In this document: piece after piece, positions 1 to 7,350 of the stretch
Numbering within the stretch: the stretch's first letter is position 1
How the letters are laid out: each line of letters starts with the position of its first letter
NCBI RefSeq assembly: GCF_009932555.1
Contig: NZ_BLJO01000002.1
Coordinates: 516,910 to 580,909 of the forward strand
Origin: Steroidobacter agaridevorans
Lineage (GTDB): Bacteria; Pseudomonadota; Gammaproteobacteria; Steroidobacterales; Steroidobacteraceae
DNA length: 64,000 nucleotides
Reading direction: 5' to 3'
The notes under the pieces: model-generated
What the model was told of the DNA's origin: nothing
Seen by the model: the letters and a program-made list of their open reading frames with translations, nothing else
Database searches by the model: none
Made by a program: the position numbers and the translations under genes

Positions 1-929
1 CCACCCATATTGCCGGCGACTGGGGCACGACCCACCTACGGCTGCATTTATGCCGGGGCGCCACGGTACTCGACAAGGTCGACGGCGCCGGTATTGGCTC
101 GTTGACCGTCAGCGCCGAAGCCACGCTGTTCGGGGCGCTCGACCCGTGGGCTCGCAAGTATGGGGCTTTGCCCATTTGGCTCGCCGGCATGGTCGGCTCA
201 CGTAACGGTTGGCGGGAAGTCCCGTACGCCGCATGTCCGGCTGGCGCCGCGGAGCTGCGCTCTGCACTGCTTCGCTTCGATGCGCGCGGTCATTCGATCG
301 CCATTGCCGCCGGTGTCTCCTGCACCAACCCACTTGGCGCACCGGATGTCATGCGCGGCGAGGAAACACAGATTCTCGGCGCGATTGCCACTCATCCTGC
401 ACTGGGACGCGGGCGAAACATCCTCGCGCTGCCGGGCACCCATACCAAATGGGCGCTGGTGGAAGACGGCAAGCTCAAATCGTTCCAAACCAGCCTATCC
501 GGCGAGCTGTACGCCCTGCTGCGAGATCGCAGCACCCTGCTCAAAGCCTCGGCGGTCGAATCGAACGAAGAGGCGGAGCGGCGCGGCTTCGCGGCCGGCC
601 TGCAACGCAGCCTGGAAATGCGCAACGTGCCGCTCAGTCACTTGTTGTTCGAAGTGCGCGCCCGCCAGTTGATTGAGGGCATGACGCACGCCGAAGCCTC
701 CACTTACCTGTCCGGCCTCATCATCGGTCAGGACGTGCTGGGAGCCTTGCCTTGGTTCGATGGAACGTTGCGAGCGAGCACCGCCGTGCCGATCATCGGC
801 GCGCCCAAGCTCGCCGAGCTCTACGCAGCCGCCCTCGCCGCCCATGGCATTGAAACCGTGCCGCTGGACGCCACCGAGTTGACCATCGCCGGCCTCAACG
901 CCCTCGCCCACGCCGATATCGCGGAGTAA
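1..929 (+). CDS. dgoK: 2-dehydro-3-deoxygalactonokinase (5' end outside window)
   Basis: Phosphorylates 2-keto-3-deoxygalactonate in the cytosolic galactonate (De Ley-Doudoroff) pathway. The reading frame is open from base 3 and lacks only the first few codons. The visible N-terminus reads HIAGDWGTTHLRL, the phosphate-1 loop (DWGTT) of this ASKHA-fold kinase family, and the middle has the family's LPGTHTKWALV stretch. About 309 residues are visible, close to full length. The aldolase gene for the next step starts 6 bases downstream, so the two form an operon. The function rests on motif and context and is fairly sure. Confidence 0.9.
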   Translation, partial: THIAGDWGTTHLRLHLCRGATVLDKVDGAGIGSLTVSAEATLFGALDPWARKYGALPIWLAGMVGSRNGWREVPYAACPAGAAELRSALLRFDARGHSIAIAAGVSCTNPLGAPDVMRGEETQILGAIATHPALGRGRNILALPGTHTKWALVEDGKLKSFQTSLSGELYALLRDRSTLLKASAVESNEEAERRGFAAGLQRSLEMRNVPLSHLLFEVRARQLIEGMTHAEASTYLSGLIIGQDVLGALPWFDGTLRASTAVPIIGAPKLAELYAAALAAHGIETVPLDATELTIAGLNALAHADIAE

Positions 930-935
930 TTTTTC

Positions 936-1565
936 GTGTCCACGCCCGTCGCTCTCCCGCCTTTGATCGCCATCCTGCGCGGCATCCGTCCCGATGAAAT
1001 ATTGGACGTGGCCAAAGCCCTGGTCGACGCCGGCATCCGCGGCATCGAAGTGCCGCTGAATTCACCCGAGCCGCTGGTGAGCATCCGCCGCTTGACGGAG
1101 CGATACGGCAACGAATGTCTCTGCGGCGCCGGCACGGTGCTCAAGGCCGCGCAGGTCGACGCCGTCGCCGAAGCCGGCGGCAAGTTGATCGTGACGCCCA
1201 ATATCGATCGGGCCGTCATCGCACGCAGTGTGGAGCTGGGGCTGCAGGCTGTCCCCGGCTTTGCGACTGCAACCGAGGCATTTGCAGCGATCGATGCCGG
1301 CGCGACGGCGCTGAAGTTGTTCCCCGCCTCGACCTATGGCGTACAGCACGTGAAAGCGCTCCGGGCCGTGTTGCCGGGGACTAAAGTGTTCGCGGTCGGC
1401 GGCGTCGGCGCTCACAATCTGGCGGAATGGGCCCAAGCCGGCATCGACGGCATCGGTTTCGGCACGGACATCTATGCGCCGGGCCGCACCGCCGCCGAAG
1501 TTGGAGCGCGAGCGACCGCCATCGTCAGCGCCTGGAACCAGGCACGGGGATCCGCCAACGCGTGA
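936..1565 (+). CDS. dgoA: 2-dehydro-3-deoxy-6-phosphogalactonate aldolase
   Basis: Class I aldolase that splits 2-keto-3-deoxy-6-phosphogalactonate into pyruvate and glyceraldehyde 3-phosphate. The 209-aa product has the KDPG/KDPGal aldolase layout: an early IEVPLNSP strand carrying the catalytic Glu, and GATALKLFPAS, whose Lys forms the Schiff base. The start is GTG at 936, 6 bases after dgoK, with no strong ribosome site, so it is probably translated by coupling to dgoK. Substrate preference for the galacto form over KDPG is inferred from the neighbouring dgoK. Confidence 0.9.
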   Translation: MSTPVALPPLIAILRGIRPDEILDVAKALVDAGIRGIEVPLNSPEPLVSIRRLTERYGNECLCGAGTVLKAAQVDAVAEAGGKLIVTPNIDRAVIARSVELGLQAVPGFATATEAFAAIDAGATALKLFPASTYGVQHVKALRAVLPGTKVFAVGGVGAHNLAEWAQAGIDGIGFGTDIYAPGRTAAEVGARATAIVSAWNQARGSANA

Positions 1566-1614
1566 TCGTGATATGTTGCTCCCATAACTCAGGGGCAGAG
1601 ATAAGCCAGGTAGC

Positions 1615-2457
1615 ATGCGCAAACCCAGCGGACAAAACCTGACCTACGGCATCGTCGAAGAATTGGGTCACGCCGTCGTCACCCAGACCTACGGCGACGG
1701 GGTGCCGTTTCCCATCGAGGCCGAGCTGTGCAAACAGTTCGGCGCGAGCCGCACCGTGCTCCGGGAAGCGGTCAAGATGCTCACCGCCAAGGGCCTGCTC
1801 AGCGCCCGCCCGCGGCAAGGCACCTGGGTCGAGCCGGAAAGCAATTGGAATCTGCTCGATCCCGATGTGCTGCGCTGGCTGCTGGAGCGAAAGTTCTCGC
1901 TCGAGCTGCTCGCCGAGTTCACCGAGATTCGTTACGCGATCGAACCCATGGCGGCAGCGCTCGCCGCTCGCAGCGCCACGCCCGAAGGCATCGCCCGCAT
2001 CCGTCGCGCTGTCGAGCGCATGAAAACGGCGGCCCTCGGTGAGGACGATCCGCTCGAATCCGACATCGCCTTTCACGTCGCCGTGCTGCATGCGACGGGC
2101 AACCGCTTCTACGCGCAGCTCGAAGACGTGATCAACGCGGCGCTGCGCATCTCGATCCGGCTCACCAACTCGGTCAAAGGCGTGCCGCAGGCCGACGTTG
2201 GTATTCACCAAAAAGTGCTCGACGCCATCGAGGCCGGCGACGCCAACAAAGCCCGCACCATCATGGAAGGCATCATCAGCGAAGTGCTGGACCTGATCAG
2301 CACGGCTCGAAAGAAGAACAACAAGGTCTCAGCCGCTGCAGCCTCATCGCGTGCAAGCGCGACACGCCCGACCGCCGCAGCTGCGCCACGCTCGACATCG
2401 GCGCGCGCCGCGGCCGCAGGCCGCAATGGCGCGGCAGCACGTCGGCGAAGCACGTAA
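1615..2457 (+). CDS. dgoR: FadR/GntR-family regulator of galactonate genes
   Basis: Probable effector-responsive repressor of the dgo genes. Residues about 8-75 form a GntR winged helix (CKQFGASRTVLREAVKML then a wing with RQGTWV). Residues about 90-220 form an alpha-helical FCD ligand domain. The last 40 or so residues are a low-complexity tail of Ala, Ser, Thr and Arg ending in RRRST, which the family normally lacks. The tail could be a non-conserved extension or extra DNA contact; nothing in the sequence decides this. It lies 49 bases after dgoA on the same strand, the usual place for a local regulator. The gene symbol is by synteny. Confidence 0.8.
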   Translation: MRKPSGQNLTYGIVEELGHAVVTQTYGDGVPFPIEAELCKQFGASRTVLREAVKMLTAKGLLSARPRQGTWVEPESNWNLLDPDVLRWLLERKFSLELLAEFTEIRYAIEPMAAALAARSATPEGIARIRRAVERMKTAALGEDDPLESDIAFHVAVLHATGNRFYAQLEDVINAALRISIRLTNSVKGVPQADVGIHQKVLDAIEAGDANKARTIMEGIISEVLDLISTARKKNNKVSAAAASSRASATRPTAAAAPRSTSARAAAAGRNGAAARRRST

Positions 2458-2458
2458 C

Positions 2459-4819
2459 TCAGCGATCGCCGAGCAGCGCGTACAGATCCATCTGGCGGCT
2501 GTCGCCGATGACCTGCTCGAAGTCCAATCCCAAAGTCGCGAGCACCGGCTCGGCGACCGGCTTGATCTGTTTGATCACATAGTGCTCGCGATCCAGCGGA
2601 TGCTGAATGTTGTCGATCGGCTCGGGGCCCGCGGTCGTAATCACATAACTGATTAGCCGACCCAGCGGTTGAGTCGACTTGCGGGCAGCCACGACGTGCG
2701 GCGGCGTCGTGGCGGTGTACTCCTCGGTGTCTTTCCGAAGATTCTTTTTGTAGACCAACTGGTCGTCCAACTTGCCATCGCGCACCCGGCCGACGATGTC
2801 GGCGAGATAGACATCGACCGGCTGATCCGTGAACAAGCGGTGATACAGCTCGCGCTGGACTTGTTTGGCAAGCGCCGTCCAGTCACGCCGCACGACCTCC
2901 ATGCCGACGAACTGCACGCCGTCGATATCGGCCGCATTGAGCAAGCCCGCGTACCGTTTGCTGGCGCCGCGCGTGCTGCCTCTGGCTCGCGGCAGGAACA
3001 ATCGCAGGTAGAGCTTCTCGAACTTCAGCTCCATCTTGCTGGTCACGCGCCATTCCTGGCCGATGTATTGAGCGATGTCTCGATTCAGCTTGGCCGCAAG
3101 CTCCTTGCCCAGGGCGCGCGCCTCGTCGGCGTCGGGCATGCCGGAACGAACGAACAAGCTGTCCGTGTCGCCGTAGAGCACGGTGTAACCCGCGCTTTCG
3201 AACCACTGCTTGGACCAGAGCAGAATCTCCCGGCCCGTGCCAGTGATGGAGTTGGCGAGCGCCGGGTTGTAGAAGCGGCAGGCTGGCGTACCCAGCACGC
3301 CGTAGCACGAGTTCATCAAGATCTTGATGGCGTGCGAGGCCACTTCGTCGCCATGCTTCTTGGCGACATCGCGCCGGGGGAACAGCTCATCGAGCACTCT
3401 CGGCAGGATGGCCGGCTCCCTGCGAAACGCACCGCCCGGCGTTTCGATCAAATCGTCGGTGGGCTGCGGCCGCGCCACATACGACAAGGGATCGATATTG
3501 AACGTGCGGATGATGCTGGGATACAGACTCTTGAAGTCGAACACCCAGACATTGCGATGCAAACCGGTGAGCGGCTCGAGCACGTGGCCGCCCTGTTGAG
3601 CCTCATACACACGCGAATCGCTGGAACGGACGGTCGGCGCGACGATGCCGAGCTTTTCCAGCTCCGACAGATATAGGAAATCGAACGAGGCGATGCTGGC
3701 CGCGACGCGATCCGGCGTCATGCCCGTGAGTTGACTGCGCGCCACGGCGAGGTGGATCACATTCAACTTCGCGACGATTTCGAATACCAGCCGCGCATCG
3801 GTGCGAGCGTACAACGCGAACGCCGGCAGATCGTGACGATAGTTGTGAATGATCTCGGCCAGACGATCGCGCACATCGCCCGCCACCGCTTTGCCTTCAC
3901 CGAGCACTTCTCGGGCAACGGCATCGAGCGAGTAATCGTCCATGCGGACGAATGCGCCGCGCAGCAGATCGATGCCGTCCATGACCAATCGGCCGGGAAT
4001 GCTCGCCTGGCCGCTGCCGAAATAACCTTCCGCCTTGCGAATGCGGATCGCGCCCGCGTCGCGGCCGAGGCTGAAGGGATGCCGCAATCGCTGCGCCATC
4101 TTCTGCAACGCCGTCAAATCGAAGTCGACGATGTTCCAGCCGGTGATCACGTCGGGATCGAGCCGCTGCACCCGTTCGCAGAATGCGTTGAGTGCGGAAT
4201 ATTCGTCGACGCAGCGCGTGGCCTTCTCGGGCATCGGACGATCGCTGCCGTCGACGATCAGCACTTCGTCGATCTCGTTCGAGTACATCGAGATGGCGAG
4301 CAGACGCTCCCCTTTGCCGTCGGTCTCGATATCGAACGACAGGACGCGCGGCTCGATTCTCACATCCGCCGGCCGAAGCACGGGGTTATCGAACACCCAA
4401 GTGATGCCCTCGCCCGGCGTCGCCTCGCCCTCGATCTCACAACCGCCTTTGATGCCGCGCTCGATCAGATAGCGAATCGCAAACCGCACGTCCGCTTCGT
4501 AGGTGTCGACACCGACGTCATGCAACCGGTCGCGCAGACCGGGCACATCGGTCGGCGTCTCCATATCGAAGCGCGATACCGGCTCGCCGTTGAAGGTGCG
4601 CTTCTCCAATGCAACAGATTGCTGGGAGGTCAGCGCACTCGCCCGCTCGACATCCGCCGTTCGAATGTAGAAGTGCGGCCGCTGGCGATTGTCGCGGACC
4701 AGAAAGGTGCCGCCGTCCTCGAGTCGACCGTAAATATGGATGACAGGAACGCGCGTTCCGGCAGAGCCGGAGACGACGCGATAACTGGCCTGGAGAATGA
4801 AGCCGCGGAGCTTGAGCAC
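2459..4819 (-). CDS. polB: DNA polymerase II, family B
   Basis: Family B replicative/repair polymerase with 3'-5' proofreading, used in translesion synthesis and fork restart in Enterobacteria. At 786 aa it matches the usual length of about 783. Exonuclease motifs are SFDIETD (about residue 161), NIVDFD and YARTDARL. Polymerase motifs are DFKSLYPSI (motif A), KILMNSCYG (motif B) and YGDTDSLF (motif C), so all catalytic aspartates are present. It is transcribed away from the MarR-GNAT gene. I saw no LexA box of the CTGT-N8-ACAG type upstream, so SOS control is not supported here. The C-terminus abuts dgoR tail to tail. Confidence 0.95.
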   Translation of the reverse strand: MLKLRGFILQASYRVVSGSAGTRVPVIHIYGRLEDGGTFLVRDNRQRPHFYIRTADVERASALTSQQSVALEKRTFNGEPVSRFDMETPTDVPGLRDRLHDVGVDTYEADVRFAIRYLIERGIKGGCEIEGEATPGEGITWVFDNPVLRPADVRIEPRVLSFDIETDGKGERLLAISMYSNEIDEVLIVDGSDRPMPEKATRCVDEYSALNAFCERVQRLDPDVITGWNIVDFDLTALQKMAQRLRHPFSLGRDAGAIRIRKAEGYFGSGQASIPGRLVMDGIDLLRGAFVRMDDYSLDAVAREVLGEGKAVAGDVRDRLAEIIHNYRHDLPAFALYARTDARLVFEIVAKLNVIHLAVARSQLTGMTPDRVAASIASFDFLYLSELEKLGIVAPTVRSSDSRVYEAQQGGHVLEPLTGLHRNVWVFDFKSLYPSIIRTFNIDPLSYVARPQPTDDLIETPGGAFRREPAILPRVLDELFPRRDVAKKHGDEVASHAIKILMNSCYGVLGTPACRFYNPALANSITGTGREILLWSKQWFESAGYTVLYGDTDSLFVRSGMPDADEARALGKELAAKLNRDIAQYIGQEWRVTSKMELKFEKLYLRLFLPRARGSTRGASKRYAGLLNAADIDGVQFVGMEVVRRDWTALAKQVQRELYHRLFTDQPVDVYLADIVGRVRDGKLDDQLVYKKNLRKDTEEYTATTPPHVVAARKSTQPLGRLISYVITTAGPEPIDNIQHPLDREHYVIKQIKPVAEPVLATLGLDFEQVIGDSRQMDLYALLGDR

Positions 4820-4888
4820 CCGCGAATTGTGCTCTAAACGCGCCGCCGTCGCGAGCCGGAAAACCTGCCAGCGGCCGGCCAGGACCGA

Positions 4889-4907
4889 TACTTGACAGCG
4901 TCAAGTA
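4889..4907. promoter_or_regulatory. perfect 19-bp palindrome, probable MarR-type operator
   Basis: TACTTGAC-N3-GTCAAGTA has perfect 8-bp arms. It lies 69 bases before the polB start and 35 bases before the MarR-GNAT start. Its length and symmetry suit a MarR dimer. Autoregulation of the adjacent gene is the simplest reading, and effects on polB are possible. Confidence 0.6.
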
Positions 4908-4942
4908 ATTGCGCGAATGTCTGCGCGCAGGGAGGAAACCGT

Positions 4943-5872
4943 ATGAATGCAGCGTCAGAGACCATCATCGCCGACATCCGGCAGTTCAACCGCTTCTACA
5001 CCCGGACCATCGGCGTGCTCGGCAACAACCTGTTGGGCGGCGATTATTCGTTGACCGAAGTGCGCGTGCTGTACGAGATCGCCAACAACGAAAGCGTCAT
5101 GGCGGCCGACCTGGTGCGCGCTCTCGGCATGGACTTCGGCTACGTCAGCCGGATCCTCGCGCAGTTCGAAAAGCGCGGTTGGCTCAAGCGCGAGCGCTCC
5201 GAGGACGACGGCCGCAAATCTCACCTGTTACTCACGGCGAAGGGCCGCAAGGCGTTCGCCAGCGTGAATCAGCAAGCGCGCGATGAAGTCGCGAAGCTGC
5301 TGGAACCCCTGCCCTGGCATCAACAATTGCAACTGCAAGCGCATCTACGACAAGTGCAATCGCTCCTCAGCCCGCAGCCCGCCACGCCGGCCGTCCGGCT
5401 GCGAACCCATCGAGCCGGCGACATGGGCTGGATCATCCAGCGGCACGGCGCGCTGTATGAAAAGGAATATGGCTTCAACAGTGAATTCGAAGCACTGGTC
5501 GCGGAGATCTGCGCCAAGTTTCTGCGGGAATACGATCCCGCGGCCGAGCGCTGTTGGATCGCGGAACTCGGTGACGCGCCAGTCGGCACGATCATGCTGG
5601 TGCGTGGTGCCGACGGCATCGCGAAGCTGCGTCTGCTGCTAGTCGAGGACAGCGCTCGAGGCCACGGCGTCGGCCGCATGCTCGTGCAAGAGTGCGTCAG
5701 CTTTGCACGGCAGGCAGGTTACAAGGGCATGACACTCTGGACGCAGAGCACCCTGCTCGCGGCGCGCAAGCTCTATGTAGCGGCCGGCTTCAAGCTGGAA
5801 AAAAGCGAGCCCCACCACAGCTTCGGCCAATCGCTGGTCGGCGAGACCTGGGGACTGCAATTCGATGCATGA
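4943..5872 (+). CDS. MarR-family regulator fused to a GNAT acetyltransferase
   Basis: A 309-aa two-domain protein. Residues about 1-150 are a MarR winged helix (LTEVRVLYEIANN, then DLVRALGMDFGYVSRILAQFEKRGWL and the wing RSEDDGRKSHLLLT). Residues about 155-309 are a GNAT fold with the acetyl-CoA loop region (LVEDSARGHGVGRML) and LYVAAGFKLEKSEPHHSFG. The start is ATG 4943, preceded by GGAGG at 4931; upstream in-frame starts would lie inside the operator palindrome. Such fusions are known in bacteria, but the acetyl acceptor is usually unknown. It may respond to a small amine or amino acid, given the amino-acid genes that follow; this is inference. Confidence 0.85.
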   Translation: MNAASETIIADIRQFNRFYTRTIGVLGNNLLGGDYSLTEVRVLYEIANNESVMAADLVRALGMDFGYVSRILAQFEKRGWLKRERSEDDGRKSHLLLTAKGRKAFASVNQQARDEVAKLLEPLPWHQQLQLQAHLRQVQSLLSPQPATPAVRLRTHRAGDMGWIIQRHGALYEKEYGFNSEFEALVAEICAKFLREYDPAAERCWIAELGDAPVGTIMLVRGADGIAKLRLLLVEDSARGHGVGRMLVQECVSFARQAGYKGMTLWTQSTLLAARKLYVAAGFKLEKSEPHHSFGQSLVGETWGLQFDA

Positions 5873-5938
5873 GCCTCGACGCTTCGCCTCCGCAGCGAAA
5901 TCTGCACCGCCACGAAGCGCTCGTCACGGCGGCAACCC

Positions 5939-5953
5939 ATAGCCGCGCGCCAT
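5939..5953 (+). promoter_or_regulatory. LysR-type box upstream of the dadA-like gene
   Basis: ATAG-CCGCGCG-CCAT fits the LysR T-N11-A pattern with one mismatch to ATAG-N7-CTAT. It ends 88 bases before the start codon. Four related boxes occur in this locus, all starting or ending in the half-site ATAGC. Confidence 0.55.
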
Positions 5954-6040
5954 GGGATATTGCAGAAAAGCCATTCGTTCCCGCAGCGGCGCACGGCTAG
6001 CATGCCTCGAGGGATGAATACCTGAGGACGTGCGGTCGGT

Positions 6041-7243
6041 ATGAGAGTCATCGTCATCGGAGCCGGTGTGGTCGGCGCCGCTACGGCTTATTTTCTTGCT
6101 CGGGGCGAGCACGAAGTCACGGTGCTCGACCGGCACGGGCGGCCTGGCCAGGGGGCGTCCTTCGGCAACGCCGGGCAGCTCTCGTACTCCTATACGGACA
6201 CGCTGGCCGATGTCGGAATGTTACGCCGCCTGCCTGGCATGCTGCTGGGCCGGGACCGCAGCATGCGCATTCAGCTGGATCTGCCGTTGCTGCCGTGGGG
6301 CGTGCAGTTTCTGTGGCGCTGTACGCGACGGCGAGCCGATGCGGCCACGGTCCAGCTCCTGCACCTGGCTGCCAGATCCGCGAACGCGCTCGAGTCGCTG
6401 CTGAAGGATGCGCCGCTCGACTTTGGCTATCGCGCCGCTGGCAAGCTCATGATCACCGGGTCGGGGCAGACGCTCGCCGGGCTGCAGCGTCGCGCCGACT
6501 TGAAACGTCAGCACGGCGTGCGCGTGGATATCATCGGTGCGAAAGACTGCCTCGCGATCGAACCGGCGCTCGAGGCATGGCGCAGCCCGATTCTCGGTGC
6601 AGCCTACGCCCAAAACGATAGCGCCGGCGATGCCGAGTCGTTCACGCGCAGTCTGTGCAATTACCTGATCACCCACGGCCTGGCGCGTGTCATCACTGGC
6701 GCTGAGGTGCAAAGTCTCGTGCGCCATCGAGGCCGGATCATCGGCGTGCAGACCCCATCGGGGCTGCTCGAAAGCGATGCTGTCGTCATCTGCGCCGGCA
6801 TCGGCGCGCGCCAGCTGGTTCGCGGCCTGCCGTTGTGTCTGCCCATCTATCCACTCAAAGGCTACAGCCTGACTGCGGCTCCAGGCGCCCACGCACCTAA
6901 GGTCAGCTTGACCGATCTGGATCGGCGCATCGTCTTCGCCAGTCTCGCGGGTCGCATGCGTCTGGCCGGCCTCGCCGATTGCGTCGGCGACGATGACAGC
7001 ATCGACGCTCGACGCGTGACCGAACTGATGCGACTCGGCAGCGAAGTGCTGCCCGAAGCCGCCCATTTCGACGCCGCCCAGCCCTGGGCAGGCTTGCGAC
7101 CAGCGACACCGAGCGGCCTGCCGCTGGTCGGCGGCACACGCGTGCCCGGTTTGTTTTTGAACGTCGGGCACGGCGCGCTGGGCTGGACGTTGGCGTGCGG
7201 TACGGCTCAACAGCTTGCCGAGCAACTACCCAAACGTATCTGA
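6041..7243 (+). CDS. FAD-dependent D-amino-acid dehydrogenase-like oxidoreductase
   Basis: A DAO-family flavoenzyme resembling DadA, which oxidises amino acids to 2-oxo acids through an imine and passes electrons to the membrane. The N-terminus has the Rossmann FAD motif VIGAGVVGAATAYFLA. It continues with the DadA-like phrase QGASFGNAGQLSYSY and a C-terminal PWAGLRPATPSGLPLVGG block. At 400 aa it is slightly shorter than typical DadA. It has its own LysR box upstream and stands before the TonB receptor and GGT genes, so it likely consumes amino acids freed from gamma-glutamyl peptides. Stereospecificity cannot be told from the sequence. Confidence 0.8.
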   Translation: MRVIVIGAGVVGAATAYFLARGEHEVTVLDRHGRPGQGASFGNAGQLSYSYTDTLADVGMLRRLPGMLLGRDRSMRIQLDLPLLPWGVQFLWRCTRRRADAATVQLLHLAARSANALESLLKDAPLDFGYRAAGKLMITGSGQTLAGLQRRADLKRQHGVRVDIIGAKDCLAIEPALEAWRSPILGAAYAQNDSAGDAESFTRSLCNYLITHGLARVITGAEVQSLVRHRGRIIGVQTPSGLLESDAVVICAGIGARQLVRGLPLCLPIYPLKGYSLTAAPGAHAPKVSLTDLDRRIVFASLAGRMRLAGLADCVGDDDSIDARRVTELMRLGSEVLPEAAHFDAAQPWAGLRPATPSGLPLVGGTRVPGLFLNVGHGALGWTLACGTAQQLAEQLPKRI

Positions 7244-7255
7244 GTCGCGCAACCC

Positions 7256-7270
7256 ATAGCCTCAGGCTGT
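7256..7270 (+). promoter_or_regulatory. LysR-type box upstream of the TonB receptor operon
   Basis: ATAG-CCTCAGG-CTGT has one mismatch to ATAG-N7-CTAT and an inner near-palindrome ATAGCCT-C-AGGCTGT. It ends 81 bases before the receptor start. It probably controls the receptor and the GGT gene that follows in the same operon. Confidence 0.55.
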
Positions 7271-7350
7271 GCTCCGCGCACCGATTGGAATGCCTGCAGA
7301 CCGCGGGCGCTCCCTATACTCGAATCGGCTCGTTCCCTGGGGAAACATCA

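Noticed and set aside
2669-3676. 335-aa open frame antisense to polB, and a 368-aa one at 3731-4837
   Set aside because: Both mirror polB codon structure and have no support of their own.
4820-4942. SOS (LexA) box controlling polB
   Set aside because: No CTGT-N8-ACAG sequence was found; only the MarR-like palindrome is present.
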